A program made the translations under genes and the position numbers. From a virus: a stretch of 20,911 nt of DNA. This document shows positions 14,527 through 20,911 of the stretch, piece by piece. Position 1 is the first letter of the stretch. Every line of letters begins with the position of its first letter. The stretch spans positions 1 to 20,911 of the IMG/VR virus record IMGVR_UViG_3300021600_000036. One strand, written 5' to 3'. Below the pieces are notes generated by a model. It saw nothing but the letters and a program-made list of their open reading frames with translations. It made no database searches and had not been told where the DNA came from.

Positions 14527-15721
14527 GCAAAGAGCCTTCGTAAGATATACCAAAGCCGGGGAGGTAGTTCCAGGTAGTCTTATATTAACTAACGGAAGTT
14601 ATCCTAATGGTCCTGCCTTATGGGAAGAGGTACCTGCTGATCTATGCTGTACTACACCTGTAGAAGAAATCTATACAATGGTGCTAAGATTTAATATTCT
14701 TAGTGAAGAAGTTAGTGCTTTTATTGGTGGTGATATATCATTATTAGCATCTTGGAATAACTTTTTTGATCTTCCTCTTTATGGAGGAGAATTTACTTCT
14801 GTAAGTTATGAAAATCCTACTGAATTTGAAACTATTGTAACTTTAGTAGGAGGTCATGATATATATGTTAAAGATGGTTTATTCAATCATATTTCCTATT
14901 TAGTAAGTGTAGATGATTCAGGAGCTGTTACCACTATTGGGGATGCTTCTTTTGGTTATTGTTCATCTCTTGAAACAGTTAGATTTGCAAATTGTACAAA
15001 AACAATATTTACGTATGATGTAGATTATGGTTCTTTTGGAAGTTCTTATAATTTATATAGTGTTGATATGCCTAAGCTTTATGATTTAGGAGAAGGTACT
15101 TTTTATGACTGTGAAGAAATGACAGATATTATATTAGATTTTAATAATATCACTTATTTAGCACCACACACTTTTTATTATAACTATTATGTAGAAAATT
15201 GGAGTTTTCCAAATGTTATATATGTAGGAGATGATTGTTTTGAAGATTGTGGAGGAGCATTAAGTTTTAACTTTCCTTCATTAATAACAGCTGCTGATTA
15301 TGCATTTCAAAACTGTACAGATACTATAATATTTAACATGCCTTCACTTATTAATATAGGAGAGTATACATTTAGTTCATGTCAAAGTGTATTATCTTTT
15401 AATTTTCCTTCTGCTATTAATGTTGGATATAAGGGATTTGCTGATTCTAATAATGTTATAACTTTTAATCTACCTTTAGTAACTAATGTTGGATATCATA
15501 CATTTAAAGCTTGCATTAGTGCTCAAACATTTAATTTAAATTCAATTGTTTGGATAGGAGAAGAAGATTGTTCTGTAATTAATAATGTATTTATTGGTAT
15601 CACCGGAAATACAATTACATTAACAGTACCAGCAAATATAATGACATGTAACTCTGGTAGTCCAGAAGCAGATGTAGCAGTACTACAATTTAATAATACA
15701 GTAACAGTAATAACCGTATAA
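14519..15721 (+). CDS. BspA-type LRR adhesin-like protein
   Basis: A 400-residue protein. Residues 5-45 form the RAFVRYTKAGEVVPGSL module, ending VPADLCCTT, shared with the genes at 15732 and 17638. About 50-135 is a beta-rich spacer. About 138-385 holds leucine-rich repeats of the BspA/LRR_5 kind, with units around IG..TF..C...L.F.FPS....G, roughly 23 residues each. Such repeats form a curved solenoid used for binding host surface molecules. I infer a phage appendage protein with a reusable N-terminal attachment module and an LRR receptor-binding part. No signal peptide or catalytic motif is visible. Confidence 0.78.
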   Translation: MSKQRAFVRYTKAGEVVPGSLILTNGSYPNGPALWEEVPADLCCTTPVEEIYTMVLRFNILSEEVSAFIGGDISLLASWNNFFDLPLYGGEFTSVSYENPTEFETIVTLVGGHDIYVKDGLFNHISYLVSVDDSGAVTTIGDASFGYCSSLETVRFANCTKTIFTYDVDYGSFGSSYNLYSVDMPKLYDLGEGTFYDCEEMTDIILDFNNITYLAPHTFYYNYYVENWSFPNVIYVGDDCFEDCGGALSFNFPSLITAADYAFQNCTDTIIFNMPSLINIGEYTFSSCQSVLSFNFPSAINVGYKGFADSNNVITFNLPLVTNVGYHTFKACISAQTFNLNSIVWIGEEDCSVINNVFIGITGNTITLTVPANIMTCNSGSPEADVAVLQFNNTVTVITV

Positions 15722-15731
15722 ACTAAATATA

Positions 15732-17615
15732 ATGGCAAAGAAAAAAAGGGCTTTTGTAAAATACACTAAGAAAGGAAAGATTATTCCAGGTAGTCTTATT
15801 GTAGGTACATCAGGAGGCTATCCTAAAGATGGCTTATATGAAGAGGTGACTCCTAATTTATGTTGTGAAACACCACAATGTTTTAAAACAATTCTTCAGG
15901 GGTTGTTTGATAGTATTCCTATTGATGATCCAAATCCTTTGGATACTTTACGTAATATACTATTTACAACTAATCTTCCTGCAAGTTTAGATAATATAGG
16001 ATATACTACTACATGTTGTACTTGTTCATCATGTTCTACAATTTCTAGTTTTGGAACAATTAATATGGCAAGTGTAGAAACTTTCTTAAAGTTTTATGAA
16101 GGTATTGTCAGAAGTGGTGATGCTTCATCATTATGTTGTTTAGGAGCTCTATCTAGTGTAGAAACATTCTTAAAGTTTCAAGAAGCTATAAATAGTTTTT
16201 CTGGTCCTTCTGCTTTATGTTGTCCTAATGTATTGGCAAGCATAGAAACCTATCTTAAATTTAGTGAAGCACGTACGTATAGTGGATCAGAAACTCCTAT
16301 ATGTGGATGTAATACAGTGTTTGGTAATGTACCTCAATATTTTAAATATTGGGAAGCAACTAATAGAGCTACTATTAATTCTGCAGTTGCTAGTTGTCCA
16401 TGTAATGATGTTATATCTTCATATGAAAGATATGTTTATTATTGTAGTGTTTTAGGAGTTCCTGCCACTCTACCTGAACCTATTACACCACTTAATTATG
16501 TTAGTTACGGAAGTCCTACATGTGGACTCACTCCCACACAGCAAAGTTGTGTATTAGCATTAGAAGCTATACTTGGTACTGAATGTTTACAAGCTAGATT
16601 AGATTATGGAATTATTGATGTACCTGGACAATCTAATACCTATTTATCTTGTCAATTACAAGATATTTTTTCTTCTTCAAGTGATCCTGATAAATGTGAA
16701 GTTTTACAAAACTTACAAGATAAAGGAGTGGTGCATGAAACAGATGCAGCATCTCAAAATGCTGGTGAAAAACTAATAACTTTCCTTGATAAAGGAATTG
16801 ATATTGATAGAAGATTAGATAAAGGAACTGTACAAAGTGGTCTATTTAATCAGCATGATGCTTTTTATAAACTAAATGTATTATATAGTGCAGTGGGTGC
16901 AGCTAATATTAATATGGTAGTTGATAGAATTCTTGATAAAGGATTGTTAGAATATGGTAATTCCACTGATGGATCGGCATTTTTTACAGCTATAGAAATA
17001 CTTGCTGCTAGACCTGATATGACCGAGACATTGATGATGGACTTTATTGATTATTTATTAGATAGAAGTTTAGTGATGACATTTGGTCCTGATTGTAAAG
17101 TGAGTATTACATGTACAGAACACTATTTACAAGTTTGGACTGCATTAAATTGTACTACTAGTAATGGATATACAGACTTTACCACTGGAATAATAGATTG
17201 GAGTAGATTTGGTACAGATACTGATGGAGATTATTTAGTAGATTATAGCAGTGAACCTGCAACTATGTATGGTGAAGGAACAAACACTTCAAGATATACT
17301 GTTACATCATTCTTAACATGTTATTGTAATGATGGATCTCATGATACAGATGGTTTTGGTAATCAATATCCTTATATTTATTGGAATAGCACTCCTGCAT
17401 TTACAGGAACAGACCCTGATGCATATTTTAGAATCATAATAAATGGTGTTATAGTGTTTGAAAGTGTAGCTGGTGTTGTTACAGTTGCTCCTGTTAGTTA
17501 TTACTTCCCATTGGTTCCTGTTGACACATGTTTGAATTATCAAGTGACAATAGAGTCTTATGCTGGTGAAACTGGAGCAACATTTGGATATGATTTTAGT
17601 TTTGGATATGATTAA
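15732..17615 (+). CDS. Cys-rich repeat adhesin-like protein
   Basis: A 627-residue protein. Residues 5-46 are the RAFVKYTKKGKIIPGSL...LCC module also found at 14519 and 17638. About 95-245 holds five units of 28-31 residues, each a helix of the S.ETFLKF.EA kind followed by a Cys pair (CC, CGC or CPC); the first three are exactly 84 bp apart. A CCTCSSC cluster precedes them. About 310-460 is largely helical with recurrent DKG motifs and an LFNQHDAFYKLNVL segment resembling one in the gene at 17638. The last 150 residues look like a beta-sandwich with DTDGD and paired Cys. I recognise no family. An appendage role is inferred from the module and position. Confidence 0.72.
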   Translation: MAKKKRAFVKYTKKGKIIPGSLIVGTSGGYPKDGLYEEVTPNLCCETPQCFKTILQGLFDSIPIDDPNPLDTLRNILFTTNLPASLDNIGYTTTCCTCSSCSTISSFGTINMASVETFLKFYEGIVRSGDASSLCCLGALSSVETFLKFQEAINSFSGPSALCCPNVLASIETYLKFSEARTYSGSETPICGCNTVFGNVPQYFKYWEATNRATINSAVASCPCNDVISSYERYVYYCSVLGVPATLPEPITPLNYVSYGSPTCGLTPTQQSCVLALEAILGTECLQARLDYGIIDVPGQSNTYLSCQLQDIFSSSSDPDKCEVLQNLQDKGVVHETDAASQNAGEKLITFLDKGIDIDRRLDKGTVQSGLFNQHDAFYKLNVLYSAVGAANINMVVDRILDKGLLEYGNSTDGSAFFTAIEILAARPDMTETLMMDFIDYLLDRSLVMTFGPDCKVSITCTEHYLQVWTALNCTTSNGYTDFTTGIIDWSRFGTDTDGDYLVDYSSEPATMYGEGTNTSRYTVTSFLTCYCNDGSHDTDGFGNQYPYIYWNSTPAFTGTDPDAYFRIIINGVIVFESVAGVVTVAPVSYYFPLVPVDTCLNYQVTIESYAGETGATFGYDFSFGYD

Positions 17616-17637
17616 TTAACCCTTAAATAAATAAAAA

Positions 17638-18612
17638 ATGAAAAAAAGAGCATTTGTAAGGTACAGTAAGCAAGGCAAAATTGTACCTGGTAGTTTGATC
17701 CTAACAGGAGGAAGTTATCCTCAAGGACCATCTACATGGAACGAGGTTCCAGCAGACTTATGTTGTACAACTTCTGTATTTCCACCTAATCCAGCATCTT
17801 ATACAGTCACTGTTCAAAGTCAGTACACAGGTGCTGTATCAGCATTAAGATTTGCTGAAGCTGCTAAAGAGTTTATTAAAACTCAAGGATACAGTTATAA
17901 AGATGTACTTCTTAGTACAGATGTATGTTCTGATGATGTTAATGCTATAGAGCATGTTGACAATCTAGGACAGACTTCTGCACAACAATCTAATTTACTT
18001 GGACCATTCTTTGGTGCAGGATTAGCTGGTTATCCTCATACTGGTGTATTAGGACTACAAGCTTGGGGTTCTCACATTACAGCTGATGGAGCTTTATTCT
18101 TAGTTAACATGCCTCATATAGGTGTATCACAAGCTGGTAATGTAGGACGTATGTGGAGAAAAGGTAAAACTCAAGCTGAGTCTTTAACAGATAATACTTG
18201 TGGTGCTGTAGCAACAGCTGCTACATGGGTTATTAATAATGCATCTGCTCCAGTGTATAATACAGGAGTCTTTAATAATAATGATCAGTTTTATAAACTT
18301 TGTGTTATACTACGTGTTTTTAGAGCTACAATATTAGCTTCTTACAACTTTGTAGCAACACCATCTTTATATGGAGCTTCTATGAAATATTGTACAGAGC
18401 AAATTAGAATAGCATCAAATACATTTCTTACAGGAGCAACTGGTATAGTGGGTGCTAACGTAGGATTTAATGTAGATGTATTCTATTGTAATGGTACATT
18501 TATTAATGTAGACCATGGATATAATGCTTATGTAAAAGTAACTTCTTTTAAAAAGTACAACTCTACATCAGGATGGACAGATTTAACAACACAATTTTTA
18601 AACATTTTATAA
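17638..18612 (+). CDS. adhesin-like protein with LCIB-like beta-carbonic-anhydrase-type domain
   Basis: A 324-residue protein. Residues 3-44 are the shared RAFVRYSKQGKIVPGSL...VPADLCC module. Residues about 58-200 resemble the LCIB/LCIC limiting-CO2 protein family, a divergent group of zinc beta-carbonic anhydrases: TDVCSDDVN (95-102), a GPFFGAGLAGYPHTG block (122-136), FLVNMPHIGVSQAGNVGRM (154-172), WRKGKT (173-178) and NTCGAV (186-191). By analogy Cys97, His160 and Cys188 could be the zinc ligands, with Asp99 nearby. About 205-324 is a separate region with FNNNDQFYKLCVI near 212-224 and a beta-rich end. Recognition is from memory of the motif order, not a search. Activity is unknown; the fold may serve binding. 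Confidence 0.68.
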   Translation: MKKRAFVRYSKQGKIVPGSLILTGGSYPQGPSTWNEVPADLCCTTSVFPPNPASYTVTVQSQYTGAVSALRFAEAAKEFIKTQGYSYKDVLLSTDVCSDDVNAIEHVDNLGQTSAQQSNLLGPFFGAGLAGYPHTGVLGLQAWGSHITADGALFLVNMPHIGVSQAGNVGRMWRKGKTQAESLTDNTCGAVATAATWVINNASAPVYNTGVFNNNDQFYKLCVILRVFRATILASYNFVATPSLYGASMKYCTEQIRIASNTFLTGATGIVGANVGFNVDVFYCNGTFINVDHGYNAYVKVTSFKKYNSTSGWTDLTTQFLNIL

Positions 18613-18622
18613 AATTTTAATT

Positions 18623-19270
18623 ATGCCACTTAAAAAATTTAAACCTCTTAGCCCTGAAATTTATTTAAATAAAACAGTAGGGGACAACACATTTGCTAGA
18701 CTAGGACATTTAAATGGTCTAGTAGATGATATTAACAAAAGTGAATTATATTCCATTTATAGAACAGGAATATATGACATTTATCCTTTTCCTGTTACAC
18801 CATCAATGATTAAAGGTAGCACTAAAGTTATTGATACTCCTGGTTATCCAGCTCCAACTATGTTTCCTTTTAATTTAGAAAGTTATAAAGTAGGAGGAGT
18901 GTATGAATTAGGTTCTGCAAATGATACTTTTATTATAGAATATATTGGTACAGTGGAAACAACTGATGGTAGTTTTTTATATACATATCCATTTAAAACT
19001 ACAGGAACTGTTACATGTAGTCCAAGTTGGCCTGGACCAAGTCCTGTTATATCTTCATTTGCAAATGGTGCTTCTGTAACAGATGATGTTGATGATTTAG
19101 TTCCTGCAGAACTTATGAATATTGCAATAGATCAATATGCTCCAGATGCAGCAGACCTATATTTAATTGCTGCTTCTAATACAGCAGTGGATAATATAAA
19201 TGGTGATGCTGCTTTTGAATTTGAGTTTCTAGTTGTTGAAGGCACTCCTCTTAAATTTACTCTTTATTAA
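18623..19270 (+). CDS. appendage-like protein with KFKPLSP module
   Basis: A 215-residue protein. Residues 1-35 (MPLKKFKPLSPEIYLNK, then FARLGHLNGLV) match the N-terminus of the gene at 19450, defining a third shared module in this region. The remainder is mostly beta-rich, with Pro, Thr and acidic residues and a GDAAFEFEFLVVEG strand near the C-terminus. No domain family is recognised. Its position at the end of the rightward block and its modular N-terminus suggest a virion component. Leader: AAAATTTTAATTATG, with no Shine-Dalgarno. Confidence 0.68.
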   Translation: MPLKKFKPLSPEIYLNKTVGDNTFARLGHLNGLVDDINKSELYSIYRTGIYDIYPFPVTPSMIKGSTKVIDTPGYPAPTMFPFNLESYKVGGVYELGSANDTFIIEYIGTVETTDGSFLYTYPFKTTGTVTCSPSWPGPSPVISSFANGASVTDDVDDLVPAELMNIAIDQYAPDAADLYLIAASNTAVDNINGDAAFEFEFLVVEGTPLKFTLY

Positions 19271-19288
19271 TCTTTAAAACTATTTATA

Positions 19289-19447
19289 ATGGCAAGCAAA
19301 TTTTTATCTAAAAAACCTGAAAATTGGGGAAAAGCTCCACAGGTAAAAACATTATCTACTGAAAGTGTAGAACCAAATAGAGCTAGAATTGAAGCTAAAA
19401 CAGCTGAAATGAAAGCTGCTTTAGAAGCTAAATTTAAAAAAGCATAA
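19289..19447 (+). CDS. small basic helical protein (52 aa)
   Basis: A 52-codon frame from the ATG at 19289 to the TAA at 19445-19447. It encodes MASKFLSKKPENWGKAPQVK, then a helix rich in Ala, Lys and Glu (about 30-52, RIEAKTAEMKAALEAKFKKA). It fills the gap between two KFKPLSP-module genes and ends two bases before the next ATG, which supports its reality. No family is recognised. The composition (Lys, Ala, Glu) suggests a nucleic-acid-binding or scaffolding helix, without proof. Confidence 0.6.
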   Translation: MASKFLSKKPENWGKAPQVKTLSTESVEPNRARIEAKTAEMKAALEAKFKKA

Positions 19448-19449
19448 TC

Positions 19450-19899
19450 ATGTCAATTAGAAAATTTAAACCGTTAAGTCCTGATCCAGCATTAGGCAAA
19501 ATTAAAGGAGACACTGAGTTTGCAAGACTTGGTCATTTAAATCAATTGATTCAGCAAATGAGAAAAGTAGTAACTCTACCTGTACCTGCAGCTGCTTCAA
19601 CAGTATCATTAACTACTTCAACATTAGATACTGTTATTGTATTTGATGGAAATTTAAATCATAATTTTACTATAGATATATATGCAGGACCTCAATCTTT
19701 ACCAGGAGATAGAATTTATTTATTTTTAACTGCTGGTACATTACCACTTCCTGGTCATATTGTTGTAACATATGGTGGTCAGATTATAGATGCTTTTTGT
19801 GGAAATAATGATGGTATTTTCTGGTTGGATCATAACACTAGCATATGTATAGAATTAATATACAATGGTAAAAATTTTATTGGAATAGATAACTGTTAA
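19450..19899 (+). CDS. appendage-like protein with KFKPLSP module, short form
   Basis: A 149-residue protein. Residues 1-38 (KFKPLSPDPALGKIKGDTEF, then ARLGHLNQLI) are homologous to the start of the gene at 18623. The body (about 45-149) is a compact beta-rich domain with Gly/Pro turns (AGPQSLPGD, LPLPGHIVV, YGGQIIDAF) and a terminal YNGKNFIGIDNC. It looks like a small jelly-roll or tip domain, but I cannot name a family. Its close spacing with 19289 and 19903 places it in the same transcript. A fibre-tip or decoration role is inference. Confidence 0.68.
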   Translation: MSIRKFKPLSPDPALGKIKGDTEFARLGHLNQLIQQMRKVVTLPVPAAASTVSLTTSTLDTVIVFDGNLNHNFTIDIYAGPQSLPGDRIYLFLTAGTLPLPGHIVVTYGGQIIDAFCGNNDGIFWLDHNTSICIELIYNGKNFIGIDNC

Positions 19900-19902
19900 A
19901 CA

Positions 19903-20025
19903 ATGGCAAAGATTTTAGGAAATTCAAACAAAACTTCATTTGGTAGACGTAAGTCAGGAAGTGCTAAAAAGTCTTATAATAAGCACAATCCTAAACCAAA
20001 GAAATATGTAGGTCAAGGTAGATAA
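19903..20025 (+). CDS. 40-residue basic microprotein ending in YVGQGR
   Basis: A 40-codon frame starts 3 bp after the preceding stop and encodes a very basic peptide (MAKILGNSNKTSFGRRKSGS, then Lys/Asn-rich, ending KKYVGQGR). Similar short phage peptides ending in (Y/K)..GQGR are familiar to me from other phage genomes as unannotated small genes, but I cannot cite a family. Strong positive charge suggests nucleic-acid or virion interaction. It is the last plus-strand gene before the convergent terminator. Confidence 0.6.
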   Translation: MAKILGNSNKTSFGRRKSGSAKKSYNKHNPKPKKYVGQGR

Positions 20026-20081
20026 CACCCTCTATATATAGTCTATTAACAACTCCCTCCAGTTAGTAGAGATAAGAAAAA

Positions 20082-20105
20082 AGGGCCCCTATTACTAAGG
20101 GCCCT
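20082..20105. terminator. bidirectional intrinsic terminator between convergent operons
   Basis: AGGGCCC (20082-20088) pairs with GGGCCCT (20099-20105) across a 10-nt loop. An A-run lies to the left (20077-20082) and a T-run to the right (TATTTTTATTT), so the hairpin has a U-tract in both directions. It sits between the rightward block ending at 20025 and the leftward gene ending at 20114, and should terminate both. The rest of 20026-20113 shows nothing else. Confidence 0.88.
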
Positions 20106-20113
20106 ATTTTTAT

Positions 20114-20911
20114 TTAAATTGTATTGCCAATTTCATCTACTTTTCTAATAGATTCACCATTAAATACTACCACTTGACCTTTGTCAGAGTATTCTTTAAT
20201 AGTTTCTGGATTAAAATAACTGAAATTAGCTCCTTGTACTCCTATAAAGAATGCTTTATCAGAATATATAGAACAATCATCTTCAGCATCAGTGATTACT
20301 AATGCATTCCTACCATTGTTTTCTATACTTCTAATAGCAGCATCAATAGTTGTACCACCGTCACAGTCCATCATTGCTATGGATATGATATCATTCTTAC
20401 CTTTCTTCACTCTATTATCAAATGTATAGACATCATTAAGCATATCCATGGCTTTAAGTTTAGCTGTAAAAGCTTTACAAAAATCCATTTTGCTAATACT
20501 GTCTCCATTTGCATTCTGTACACCACAATAAGAACTCATACTGCCCGACCTATCTATATAAATATCAATCTTACCCACACTCTTGGTGTCTTTGATATTA
20601 ACATCTTCTATGAATATCTTTCTAAGCTTGGGATGTAACATCTCATATTCCTCTAATCCAGCTATATTGTCTGAATTAAACAAATCTTCATAAATAGTCT
20701 TCTTTTTAGCACTAAAATAACTAACAGACTTATCCATTAGCTTTTTAATCTTTTCTTTAAGACTTCCCATAGATAGATTAATGTTCTCAAGACTGGCTGC
20801 TATGGTTCTGAGATAATCAGGACTGAGTTTAGATGCTCCATTGCTAGTTCCAGGCTCATTAGCAGCCTCAAACATCTTTTCTTGAATATCTCCATCCATT
20901 ACATCATCCAT
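20114..20911 (-). CDS. VWA/MIDAS-domain protein, 5' end uncertain
   Basis: At least 265 residues, open to the right window edge; the ATG at the very last bases may not be the true start. Residues 113-265 form a von Willebrand factor A domain: DRSGSMS (120-126) is the metal-binding DxSxS motif, GGTTID (185-190) supplies the MIDAS Thr, and TDAED (207-211) the final Asp element. The first 110 residues are helical and charged, with LSPDYL and a Lys-rich helix. No signal peptide is visible, so it is likely cytoplasmic. Such VWA proteins often pair with a MoxR-type AAA ATPase next door, which could lie just outside the window. It is transcribed towards, and ends at, the GGGCCC terminator. Confidence 0.85.
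   Translation of the reverse strand: MDDVMDGDIQEKMFEAANEPGTSNGASKLSPDYLRTIAASLENINLSMGSLKEKIKKLMDKSVSYFSAKKKTIYEDLFNSDNIAGLEEYEMLHPKLRKIFIEDVNIKDTKSVGKIDIYIDRSGSMSSYCGVQNANGDSISKMDFCKAFTAKLKAMDMLNDVYTFDNRVKKGKNDIISIAMMDCDGGTTIDAAIRSIENNGRNALVITDAEDDCSIYSDKAFFIGVQGANFSYFNPETIKEYSDKGQVVVFNGESIRKVDEIGNTI

Noticed and set aside
6514-19899. Diversity-generating retroelement acting on the adhesin genes
   Set aside because: No reverse transcriptase and no template/variable repeat pair with adenine-biased mismatches is visible in the window; the shared N-termini are conserved modules, not variable repeats.
1-20911. Alternative genetic code with stop reassignment
   Set aside because: TAA, TGA (162-164) and TAG (12273-12275) all end tightly spaced genes, and no gene appears split by an in-frame TAG or TGA.
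1-20911. tRNA or other structured RNA genes
   Set aside because: No cloverleaf-like segment with a GTTC-type T-arm was seen in the short intergenic gaps, which are mostly under 40 bp.

Overview
The window looks like part of the genome of a tailed double-stranded DNA phage (Caudoviricetes). The host is most probably a member of the Bacteroidota. The phage call rests on dense, overlapping, single-direction gene blocks, a phage-type replication and recombination set, a lysis cassette with a GH19 endolysin, and a long run of modular adhesin or tail-fibre-like proteins. The host guess rests on low GC, A-rich leaders without Shine-Dalgarno sequences in front of many genes, and typically Bacteroidota repeat families (GloVer, BspA-type LRR). 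It is an inference. TAA, TAG and TGA all serve as stops, so the standard bacterial code fits.

Left arm (1-6006, all minus strand, read from 6006 leftward): a replication and recombination operon. In transcription order it holds a stand-alone DnaA domain IV-like DNA-binding protein, an unrecognised protein in a possible helicase-loader position, a small membrane protein, a DnaB-type helicase core, a conserved unknown, a Sak4-like RecA-fold ATPase, a putative ssDNA-binding protein, an intrinsic terminator, a Toprim primase-like protein with degenerate motifs, an HNH endonuclease and two small unknowns. No DNA polymerase is in view.

A 163-bp AT-rich divergent region (6007-6169) probably carries the promoters for both arms.

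Right arm (6170-20025, all plus strand): a membrane-anchored coiled-coil protein, then a giant adhesin with a probable seven-bladed GloVer propeller and an Asn-rich beta-helix-like tail, then a collagen-like fibre. A lysis block follows (small membrane protein, membrane-anchored spanin-like candidate, DUF1003 protein, GH19 endolysin, holin-like protein). Next come a 24-residue CGCG microprotein, a helical protein and a cassette of adhesin-like proteins. Three distinct N-terminal modules are each reused on unrelated C-terminal domains: MGYP...LCC (two genes), RAFV+Y...PGSL...LCC (three genes) and KFKPLSP...FARLGHLN (two genes). The most striking cargo is an LCIB-like beta-carbonic-anhydrase-type domain in the gene at 17638-18612.

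A GGGCCC hairpin at 20082-20105 separates this arm from a converging minus-strand gene for a VWA/MIDAS-domain protein, which runs to the window edge.
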